Shown one piece after another: positions 1 to 7,431 of a DNA stretch of 64,000 nt. The stretch's first letter is position 1, and the number at the start of each line of letters is the position of its first letter. The translations under genes and the position numbers were made by a program. The notes below the pieces were generated by a model. The model did no database searches, was not told the origin of the DNA, and saw only the letters and a list, made by a program, of their open reading frames with translations. Origin of the DNA: Pontibacter sp. HSC-36F09 (GTDB lineage: Bacteria > Bacteroidota > Bacteroidia > Cytophagales > Hymenobacteraceae); the NCBI RefSeq assembly GCF_024171605.1, contig NZ_JALKAA010000001.1, positions 1,178,001 to 1,242,000 of the forward strand, in the 5' to 3' direction.

Positions 1-3000
1 AGCCTGAAAGTAGGACAAACCTACACGCTTACGCTTACGGCCACCATCAATGAAACAGGCCCCGGTTTTGTGCGCGGTACAATTTCAGGAGCGGCCGAAG
101 ACGAAATTCAGCAGAACAACACCGTTGACATTAATTTTTGTGCCGTGCTTCCGGATGCCGGTGTTATCACAGGGGCTGTTGAGCTCTGCGTGGGCACTGT
201 CGGGGAGTACAGCATCGAGCCGGTAGTAGGAGCCACCGGCTATACCTGGAACGTGCCAAGCGGTTGGAAAATCACGAGTGGTCAGGGAACTACAAAAATC
301 ACGGTGGAGGCAACCGGCCGTAACGACGAGGCCTTTATACAGGTTTCGGTGAACAACAGCTGCGGCGCCAGCCCTCCCAGCCGTCTGAAAGTAAACAACT
401 ACCCCGACCCACCTGCCACACCTGGGCCTATTACGGCAAATGAAGGCGTGTGCGCCGGTGAAGGCGCCACCTACTCAATTGCGCCTGTTCAGGATGCTAC
501 CTCCTATGTATGGGCGGTACCTGCGGGCTGGAAGATCTTGTCCGGACAAGGTACCACGCAAATCTCTGTGAGCGTAGGAACGACAGCTGGCAAAGTAACA
601 GTAAAAGCGAAGAACGTCTGCGGTGAGAGCCCGAATGCAGCTGAACTCGAGGTGAAGCCATTCCTGCAGGCACCTAGCCAGCCCTCCAATATTTCCGGAT
701 CAGGCACATTGCCTTTCTGCGTATCTACCGAGCGTGTGACATTCAGCGTGACAGCCATCGGCGATGTGACAGAATATGTATGGGAGTACCCGGCTGAGTG
801 GACATTAATCGAAGGGCAGGGAACAAACACCGTTACGTTCAACCCGAACGGCGTGGGTGGTACCGTAACAGTGAAAGGCTTAAATGCCTGTGGAACCAGC
901 CCATCACGAACTTTCAATGTCGTGCCTATCCCAGGCCCACCTGTTAACCCGGGTGATATCTCGGGAGCGTTTCCGGTTTGTCAAGGCAGTATAGGTACAA
1001 AATACTCTGTAGCGCCAGTGCCGGGAGCTACGAGCTATACCTGGTATGTGCCAGACGGCTGGACCATTACCGCAGGCCAGGGCACGAATGAAATCACCGT
1101 GTCGCTTAGCGAGAATGCCAGCGGAGGTCAGTTACGTGTGCAGGCGGTGAACAATTGTGGTGCAAGTGGCATCACACGCAAAGACGTGACGACCACAACT
1201 GGAGCCCCTACTGCTCCTGTCGCGATAAAAGGAGAAGAGTTTGGCTGTTCTGCCAAAACAACGGTTTATGAAATAGATCCGATCGCAGGTGCGCAGGGCT
1301 ATACATGGACACTGCCTCCAACCTGGGTTATCAACAGTGGACAGGGCACAACCCGCATCACAGTTACGATTGGAAGCCAATCGGGCAATGTAAGCGTGAT
1401 TGCGACAAACTCGTGCGGTGAGAGCAGCCCGGCAACAAAGGCTGTAAGGCCATTCCCAACAGTGCCAGCCACGCCATTCGCCATCAATGGTCCGGACGAG
1501 GTATGTATAGGACAGAGCCAGGTGGTGTATACCCTGGCGCCAGTAGATCACACCCTGGAGTATATCTGGGCAGTGCCATCCGGCTGGACCATCCTGTCCG
1601 GCCAGGGCACCACAGAAGTCGTGGTGAAAGTAGGCACATTGGCTGGCGATATTACTGTAACGGCTTCCAACCCATGCGGCAATAGTATACCTGCTAAACT
1701 GCGCGTGGCACCTGTGGCTGACGTACCAGCCCCACAGGCAGGACCAATAACCGGAAATGCGCAGTACTGCGCCGGTCTTAACCAAACCTACTCGATAGCC
1801 CCTGTGCAGGGTGCAAAATCTTACTTCTGGACCTTCCCGGGCGCAGACTGGGTGATCGTGGAAGGCCAGGGCACGACAAGCGTTACCGTGAAAGCCGGAA
1901 CAACACAGGGTAAAGTGAGCGTGGCTACTGTTAACAATTGCGGAACCAGAAGCACCGCCACCGGTTTGACCGTGCAGTCAGTAGGTACAGTACCTCCCAC
2001 ACCATCCGCCATCGTAAGCGACAACAAGACCTACTGCGGCAATGCAACTGGTCTTACTTTCCGCATCGCTGCTGTTCCAACTGCGGTTAGCTATGAGTGG
2101 GTAGTGCCGCAAGGCTGGACGATCACATCAGGACAAGGCACTACACAGATAAAAGCAACAGCCGGAACGGCTGGCGGCGAAGTAACAGTAGTCGCTGTGA
2201 ACTCATGCGGAAAGAGCCAGAGCGTTAAACTGTTGACTGAGCCTCAGCGTGCGCTTACGAATCCGGAAGCTATCAAGGGGCCGGAGCTGGCATGTGTGGG
2301 CAGAACCGATGCGGTTTACTCTATACCTGCCATCAGCGGTGCCGAAACATACATTTGGACACTGCCGACTGGCTGGGAGATACTAGAGGGAAAAGGTACC
2401 AACAGCATAAAAGTAAAAGTAGCAGGCAGAGGTGATGTGAAAGTAAAAGCCGAGAACGCCTGTGGCACCACGGCCGAAGCGACATTGACCGTTGAAGTTG
2501 TTACATCGCCGCCTCTGGCACCTACTGTCATCAGGGGAGAAACACTGACTTGCGCATCCCGCATCACGACCTACTCCATTGACGCGGTGGCAAATGCAGC
2601 TTCTTATTCCTGGAAAGTGCCGGCCGGCTGGACCATTACTGCTGGTCATGGCACTACGCAAATCACAGTACAGATAGGCACTGGCTCAGGAGAGGTAAGT
2701 GTAGAAGCCGTAAACGACTGCGACAAGAGTGCTGCAACAAAACTAGCTGTCTCAGCAAGGCCACTTCCTGTGATCAGCCGCATAGTAGACCGCACGCTGG
2801 CTTGTTCTGATATAGCCACTTTCGAGCTTGAATCGGACAGCCCAGGCGCCCTGTTTACCTGGGAAGTACCAACCGGATGGGAGATCCTTTCAGGTCAGGG
2901 TACCAGCGTCATCACAGTGATGCAGGGTAATAACAGAGGAGAGATTACAGTAATAGCAGACAACGGCGAGTGTAAGAGCGACCCGGTAACGATGATCTCA

Positions 3001-3282
3001 GACCCGAGTATGCGTGAAGCCAACCTGATTGTGCCAAACGTGTTCACGCCGAACAACGACGGTGAAAACGATACCTGGACAATCGGAAACCTGGCAAACT
3101 ACCCGGACAACGAGGTAGTGGTAGTGAACCGCTGGGGCAATGAAGTGTACAAGAGCAAAGCTTATCAGAACAACTGGAACGGAGATAAATTAGCGGAGGG
3201 TACTTACTATTACCTGATTCGCCTCACGCTGTGCGATGGCTCTGAGAAGACCTACAAGGGTTATGTGATGATAGTCCGATAA
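1..3282 (+). CDS. Giant surface protein of PKD-like repeats with type B T9SS sorting domain (5'-truncated by window)
   Basis: The frame is open from base 1 (reading S-L-K-V-G-Q), so the gene begins outside the window; the GTG at 70 is internal. About 11 tandem repeats of roughly 85-90 residues follow, each with a V-C-x-G turn, a Y-x-W-x-V-P-x-G-W core, a G-Q-G-T-(T/N) motif and an N-x-C-G segment. The paired cysteines suggest one disulfide per repeat. Each repeat resembles a PKD-like Ig fold. The last ~85 residues (V-F-T-P-N-N-D-G through G-Y-V-M-I-V-R) match the gliding-associated C-terminal (type B) sorting domain, so the protein should cross the outer membrane by T9SS and act at the surface as an adhesin or structural filament. 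The stop lies 26 bp before a porP/sprF-like gene, an arrangement known for type B cargo. The ligand is unknown. Family and export route are confident; the function is inferred. Confidence 0.9.
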   Translation, partial: SLKVGQTYTLTLTATINETGPGFVRGTISGAAEDEIQQNNTVDINFCAVLPDAGVITGAVELCVGTVGEYSIEPVVGATGYTWNVPSGWKITSGQGTTKITVEATGRNDEAFIQVSVNNSCGASPPSRLKVNNYPDPPATPGPITANEGVCAGEGATYSIAPVQDATSYVWAVPAGWKILSGQGTTQISVSVGTTAGKVTVKAKNVCGESPNAAELEVKPFLQAPSQPSNISGSGTLPFCVSTERVTFSVTAIGDVTEYVWEYPAEWTLIEGQGTNTVTFNPNGVGGTVTVKGLNACGTSPSRTFNVVPIPGPPVNPGDISGAFPVCQGSIGTKYSVAPVPGATSYTWYVPDGWTITAGQGTNEITVSLSENASGGQLRVQAVNNCGASGITRKDVTTTTGAPTAPVAIKGEEFGCSAKTTVYEIDPIAGAQGYTWTLPPTWVINSGQGTTRITVTIGSQSGNVSVIATNSCGESSPATKAVRPFPTVPATPFAINGPDEVCIGQSQVVYTLAPVDHTLEYIWAVPSGWTILSGQGTTEVVVKVGTLAGDITVTASNPCGNSIPAKLRVAPVADVPAPQAGPITGNAQYCAGLNQTYSIAPVQGAKSYFWTFPGADWVIVEGQGTTSVTVKAGTTQGKVSVATVNNCGTRSTATGLTVQSVGTVPPTPSAIVSDNKTYCGNATGLTFRIAAVPTAVSYEWVVPQGWTITSGQGTTQIKATAGTAGGEVTVVAVNSCGKSQSVKLLTEPQRALTNPEAIKGPELACVGRTDAVYSIPAISGAETYIWTLPTGWEILEGKGTNSIKVKVAGRGDVKVKAENACGTTAEATLTVEVVTSPPLAPTVIRGETLTCASRITTYSIDAVANAASYSWKVPAGWTITAGHGTTQITVQIGTGSGEVSVEAVNDCDKSAATKLAVSARPLPVISRIVDRTLACSDIATFELESDSPGALFTWEVPTGWEILSGQGTSVITVMQGNNRGEITVIADNGECKSDPVTMISDPSMREANLIVPNVFTPNNDGENDTWTIGNLANYPDNEVVVVNRWGNEVYKSKAYQNNWNGDKLAEGTYYYLIRLTLCDGSEKTYKGYVMIVR

Positions 3283-3308
3283 GAAAACAAACGAATTAAG
3301 TGATTACC

Positions 3309-4262
3309 ATGCGAAAATTAGGGGTACTTCTGGTGTTATTGCTGCTGTCCTGGAAGGGCTATGCGCAGCAGGCACCACAATATACACAGTACATCTTCAA
3401 CGAGCTGATCATCAACCCGGCGTACGCGGGGAGCAAAGAGATTATCAACGCTAACCTCACCCACCGCAGCCAGTGGGTAGGTATAGAGGGGGCGCCTACC
3501 ACACAGACTTTCAGTGTGGACGGTTCCTCGCGCAGCGGGCTACTAGGCTTCGGTCTCAATGCCATGAACGACGAACTCGGGGCTCAGCGCCAGATGGGGC
3601 TGCACGGCAACCTGGCTGTGCGCCTGCGGATGAGCGAAACCGCGAAACTGGCTCTTGGCTTTGCAGCAGGTGTGGCACAGTATACCCTCGACGGTACCAA
3701 GCTCAACACAGGCAACACCAGACCAGACCAGGCGCTTAACCAAGGTAAAGTTTCGGAGCTGATGCCTGACTTTCGTATTGGCGCCTTCTTTAACACAGAA
3801 CGTTTTTATACGGGACTTTCAGTAGCCAACCTGATCAACACGGGAGGGGACGACCTGGAGGTCACTATGCCGAACCGACATTACTTTCTTTCGGCGGGCT
3901 ATGTGTTGGACCTTTCATCAACGCTTATTTTCAAACCGAGTTTTCTGGTGAAAGAGGATTTCAACAGCCCGACTAGCCTGGACCTGAATGCCTTTTTCCT
4001 GCTGGGGGAGCGCATTTGGCTAGGTGGCTCGTACCGCACGGCTGTAAAGGTGCACAGCAATTACTCTGATGAATACGAGCTGGACCGACGCAACGCATGG
4101 GCTGCCATCGCGCAGCTGTATGTAACGCCGAAGCTGCGACTGGGCTACTCTTACGATGTGAGTCTGAACGCCCTGCGCCAGCACGCCAGCCACGAAATTT
4201 CATTGGGCTACTCCTTCTTCAAAAAGCAGGACAACCGAATGCTGACCCCACGATACTTCTAA
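3309..4262 (+). CDS. PorP/SprF family type IX secretion system outer-membrane protein
   Basis: A 317-residue protein with a signal peptide (M-R-K-L-G-V then a leucine run, cleavage near Y-A-Q-Q). The mature start Q-Y-T-Q-Y-I-F-N and I-N-P-A-Y-A-G are hallmarks of the PorP/SprF family, and alternating amphipathic strands continue to the C terminus as in an outer-membrane barrel. Family members dock T9SS cargo at the cell surface; sprF-like genes next to type B cargo genes are known in flavobacteria to be needed for export of that cargo. ATG 3309 is preferred over GTG 3300 because it starts directly on the signal peptide. It sits in an operon, 26 bp after the repeat protein and 19 bp before the OmpA-type gene. 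It is probably dedicated to the upstream cargo, not the core PorP, but the sequence cannot settle that. Confidence 0.9.
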   Translation: MRKLGVLLVLLLLSWKGYAQQAPQYTQYIFNELIINPAYAGSKEIINANLTHRSQWVGIEGAPTTQTFSVDGSSRSGLLGFGLNAMNDELGAQRQMGLHGNLAVRLRMSETAKLALGFAAGVAQYTLDGTKLNTGNTRPDQALNQGKVSELMPDFRIGAFFNTERFYTGLSVANLINTGGDDLEVTMPNRHYFLSAGYVLDLSSTLIFKPSFLVKEDFNSPTSLDLNAFFLLGERIWLGGSYRTAVKVHSNYSDEYELDRRNAWAAIAQLYVTPKLRLGYSYDVSLNALRQHASHEISLGYSFFKKQDNRMLTPRYF

Positions 4263-4281
4263 TTTCACCCAGAAAGCAGAC

Positions 4282-6276
4282 ATGAGATTACGATTCCTAT
4301 ACCTACTGATTCTTCTGGCAACACTATGCGCGCAGCCCCTTGCGGCGCAGAAAAAAGAGATGAAGGAGGCTGATAAGTACTTCAACAGCTTTGAGTACGC
4401 CCTGGCACTTGATGCCTACAAAAAGTTAATGGAGCGCAAAGAGCCGGACGCATACCTGCTAGAGCGCATTGCGGACAGCTACCGCCTGATGAACAACAGC
4501 AAGGAGGCTGAGTTCTGGTATGCCCAGGCGGCTGGTTTTGAGAATGTAACGCCAGCGAGCATCTATTACTATGCCGAAGCAGCCAAGCGCAACGGTAACT
4601 ACGAGAAGGCGAAAGAAATGTATGCCAGTTATGCCCGCCGTGTACCGGAGCAGGCCACCATGGCCATGGAGAAGGCCGCATCCTGCGACACAGCCAACTT
4701 CTGGACGAACAGGCCGCTCTCTTACGAAATTGCTGTTGAGGAAAAACTGAACTCTTCCGGTGTTGACTTTAGCCCTATCCAGCTACCGAACGGCGACATG
4801 GTTTTCTCTTCAGACAGACTCCCGACAGACGAGAGCAAGAAAAAAGAGCGTTTTAACTGGACAGGCAATGGTTTTGTGCAGCTCTACTATGCCAGCATGA
4901 AAGAAGACTCTACCTGGACTGAGCCGAGCCCACTGAGTAAAGAGATCAACACAGACTTTCACAATGGACCGGCAGCCTTCCTACCAAAAGAAAATACGCT
5001 CTACTTTACCAGAACCAACAGTGTGAAGCGTAGCCAAAGCAAAGTGAACACAGACCCTACCAGTTGGGTAAATAGAGGCGATGGCAAAGGAGGTGGTAAC
5101 ATTAACCGCCATGAGATCTTTACAGCGCGTCGCAATGGCGAAGAGTGGGTCGATATAAAGCCCTTCAAGTATAACAAGCCACAGGAGTACTCGGTTGGTC
5201 ACCCGGCCATTACGCCAGATGGCAAGCGCCTCTACTTCGCCTCGGATATGCCGGGAGGGCAAGGAGAAACAGACATCTACTACAGCGAGCGACAGCCGGA
5301 CGGCAACTGGGGTGAGCCCGTGAACGCAGGCGAAGTGATCAACACAAGTGGCCGCGAAAGCTTCCCGAGCATCGGAGGCGATGGCAAACTTTATTTCTCA
5401 TCTGACGGGCACGTGGGCCTGGGCGGCCTCGACATTTTCAGAGCGGAAGGAGAGCTCGGCAGCTGGACACGCGTACAGAACCTGATGTACCCGCTCAACA
5501 CCTCACGCGACGACTTAGGTATAGTAGTAGACAGCTCAGGTACCAAAGGATGGTTGTCATCCGGCAGAACGAGCGAATCGGGCTACGATAACATCTATAA
5601 ATTCAGAGAGGTGAACGTGGAGTGTACGCTGGTGGGCCAGACATACGAAATGGTGGACCAGCCGGGAACGCACATCAAAAAACGCGTGATGGTGGACAAC
5701 GTGTTGCTGCAGCTGTTTGAAGAAAACGTAGGCTCAATGGTGGAAACGCACTCCGACTCTACCGGTAACTTTAACTACAAAGTGGAGGCGGGCATGCAGT
5801 ACACTATCCGTGGTAGCAAAAAAGGTTATCTGACACAAACGATCCTATTTACACCAGATTGCCGGTTTAGTATAGACTCGCTGCTGGTGGAAATGATCAT
5901 GTACCGCGATACACCGAACGTGCCAATCGTGTTGGAAAACATCTTCTACGACCTCGACAAGCATGATATCCGTCCGGATGCGGCCATCGAACTCGACAAA
6001 CTGGTGCGTATCCTGAAAGCCAACCCGACTATCCGCATCGAGTTGAGCTCGCATACCGACAGCCGCCAGACCCGCAAGTATAACCAGGATCTGTCGGAGC
6101 GCAGAGCCCGGGCTGCTGTGGACTACATTGTATCGAGAGGTATAGAACGCAGTCGACTAGTAGCGAAAGGCTACGGCGAAACCAGGCTGCGTAACAAGTG
6201 CGCTGACTTCGTAGAATGTTCGGAGGAAGATCACCAGGTGAACCGCCGTACTGAGTTCAAGATCATCAGCAAGTAA
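4282..6276 (+). CDS. PorE-like protein: TPR, PD40 beta-propeller, regulatory-like domain, OmpA peptidoglycan-binding domain
   Basis: A 664-residue envelope protein. Order of parts: signal peptide ending near L-A-A-Q; TPR-like helices (about 25-150); PD40/WD40-like blades (about 155-440) marked by F-S-S-D, Y-F-A-S-D and Y-F-S-S-D-G; a carboxypeptidase-regulatory-like domain (about 445-540); and a C-terminal OmpA domain (about 550-664) with the binding signature Y-N-Q-D-L-S-E-R-R-A-R. This is the layout of PorE of the T9SS, which links the outer-membrane complex to peptidoglycan. It is the last gene of the operon with the type B surface protein and the PorP/SprF-like protein, followed by a strong terminator. 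It may be a cargo-specific paralogue, since such trios recur in Bacteroidota genomes. The architecture is seen directly; the T9SS role comes from the family and the neighbours. Confidence 0.85.
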   Translation: MRLRFLYLLILLATLCAQPLAAQKKEMKEADKYFNSFEYALALDAYKKLMERKEPDAYLLERIADSYRLMNNSKEAEFWYAQAAGFENVTPASIYYYAEAAKRNGNYEKAKEMYASYARRVPEQATMAMEKAASCDTANFWTNRPLSYEIAVEEKLNSSGVDFSPIQLPNGDMVFSSDRLPTDESKKKERFNWTGNGFVQLYYASMKEDSTWTEPSPLSKEINTDFHNGPAAFLPKENTLYFTRTNSVKRSQSKVNTDPTSWVNRGDGKGGGNINRHEIFTARRNGEEWVDIKPFKYNKPQEYSVGHPAITPDGKRLYFASDMPGGQGETDIYYSERQPDGNWGEPVNAGEVINTSGRESFPSIGGDGKLYFSSDGHVGLGGLDIFRAEGELGSWTRVQNLMYPLNTSRDDLGIVVDSSGTKGWLSSGRTSESGYDNIYKFREVNVECTLVGQTYEMVDQPGTHIKKRVMVDNVLLQLFEENVGSMVETHSDSTGNFNYKVEAGMQYTIRGSKKGYLTQTILFTPDCRFSIDSLLVEMIMYRDTPNVPIVLENIFYDLDKHDIRPDAAIELDKLVRILKANPTIRIELSSHTDSRQTRKYNQDLSERRARAAVDYIVSRGIERSRLVAKGYGETRLRNKCADFVECSEEDHQVNRRTEFKIISK

Positions 6277-6293
6277 TAAATCAAGGTTAAACT

Positions 6294-6330
6294 AAAAGCC
6301 CCGGCCCTCCTGAGAGAGCCGGGGCTTTTG
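6294..6330 (+). terminator. Intrinsic terminator after the T9SS operon
   Basis: A perfect 12-bp stem, AAAAGCCCCGGC with GCCGGGGCTTTT, around a 12-nt loop. It ends in a T run 53 bp after the PorE-like stop. Confidence 0.9.
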
Positions 6331-6581
6331 CTTTGCAGTCAACTGAAGTTTGCTCAGGTATAAAACCCTCGGACAAGGTATAGGAATGCCGGATGGCAGC
6401 CAGACAGAATTAAGTGAAGTAAACAAAATCATGCTGATGCAGAGAGTTTGCTGATTCCAGCTGCTTCGCCTATCAAAGGCACCTATTATCGGGATACCTG
6501 CCCGTTGTAGTTAGGTATAGCCATACTGTTAAGATGCGCTATACCTGACTGCAATAGCAGGTAAAGTGTTCTCTGAGGAAG
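6331..6581. other. Intergenic region without a gene, three AGGTATAG copies
   Basis: It lies between the terminator of the T9SS operon and the convergent end of the 3-hydroxybutyrate dehydrogenase gene. No convincing coding frame or RNA was seen. AGGTATAG or its complement occurs near 6376, 6514 and 6538. Confidence 0.5.
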
Positions 6582-7349
6582 TTACTGCGCAGACCAGCCA
6601 CCATCTACCGGAAGCATGGCGCCTGTCAGTTGGCTTGCTGACTCGGAGGCTAGGTATAGCGCCAGGTTGCCGAGCGCCTCGACTTCCACAAACTGCTTAA
6701 TGGGTTGCTTTTTGAGCATGACCTTCTCAATCACTTCTGTTTCCGACATCTGGTGGGCGCGCGCCTGGTCAGCGATCTGGGCCTCAACCAGCGGGGTTCG
6801 TACATAGCCCGGGCAAATGGCGTTGCACGTAATGCCGTTCGGGGCTCCCTCCAAAGCCAGCACCTTCGTTATACCTGCCACCCCGTGTTTAGCGGCTACA
6901 TAGGCTACTTTGTACTCGGAAGCCCGCAACGCATGGGCCGACGCAATATTGATAATGCGTCCGAACCCGCGGGCTTTCATACCTGGCCAAACCGCTTTGG
7001 AAGCATGGAAAGTGGCCGACATGTTGATGGCGATGATGGCATCCCAGCGATCCTCCGGAAACTCATCGACCGGCGCTACATACTGTATACCTGCATTGTT
7101 GATGAGCACATCCACTTGCCCAAGCTCTCGTTCTGCCTGCTGCACCATCTCCCGGATCTGCTCCGGCTGCAGCATGTTGGCCGACGAGAACGTGACCTTT
7201 ACGTTATGCTCCCGCGCCAGTTCATCGGTAATCTGCTGGCCGTTTTTCTCCAGCCCGTTTAAGAGCAAATTATATCCTTGCGCGGCAAAAAGGCGGGCTA
7301 TACCTAAGCCTATACCACTTGTGCCACCCGTAATGATTGCATTCTTCAT
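6582..7349 (-). CDS. bdhA: 3-hydroxybutyrate dehydrogenase (SDR family)
   Basis: A 255-residue classical short-chain dehydrogenase. It has the NAD-binding G-G-T-S-G-I-G-L-G at 8-16, N-N-A-G near 84-87, catalytic Ser137, and Tyr150-x3-Lys154. The C terminus (T-G-A-M-L-P-V-D-G-G-W) and the segment N-A-I-C-P-G-Y-V-R-T-P fit D-3-hydroxybutyrate dehydrogenases, which interconvert 3-hydroxybutyrate and acetoacetate with NAD in the cytoplasm. A related SDR specificity cannot be excluded by eye. It lies downstream of a receptor, a hydrolase lipoprotein and a symporter on the same strand. A terminator stands between it and the receptor gene, so it may be read partly by read-through or from its own promoter. 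The context suggests catabolism of imported 3-hydroxybutyrate. Confidence 0.85.
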   Translation of the reverse strand: MKNAIITGGTSGIGLGIARLFAAQGYNLLLNGLEKNGQQITDELAREHNVKVTFSSANMLQPEQIREMVQQAERELGQVDVLINNAGIQYVAPVDEFPEDRWDAIIAINMSATFHASKAVWPGMKARGFGRIINIASAHALRASEYKVAYVAAKHGVAGITKVLALEGAPNGITCNAICPGYVRTPLVEAQIADQARAHQMSETEVIEKVMLKKQPIKQFVEVEALGNLALYLASESASQLTGAMLPVDGGWSAQ

Positions 7350-7381
7350 GTGTGAAAACCTATGATTTGAATATTTAACCC

Positions 7382-7410
7382 AAAAAAACAGAGCGCCCTT
7401 GCGGGGCGCC
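7382..7410 (-). terminator. Intrinsic terminator after the TonB-dependent receptor gene
   Basis: The stem GCGCCC (7393-7398) pairs with GGGCGC (7404-7409) around a 5-nt loop. Read leftward it is followed by TCTG and seven T residues. It separates the receptor from the dehydrogenase and may tune, not abolish, downstream expression. Confidence 0.8.
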
Positions 7411-7431
7411 CTGCCTTCACCTTAATCTAAT

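Noticed and set aside
1..2990. Regular repeats at about 270-bp spacing, considered as an array
   Set aside because: They are protein domain repeats in one continuous frame, not direct repeats with unique spacers, so not CRISPR.
3300..3308. GTG start three codons upstream for the PorP/SprF-like gene
   Set aside because: The ATG at 3309 starts exactly at the signal peptide; the extra three residues have no support.
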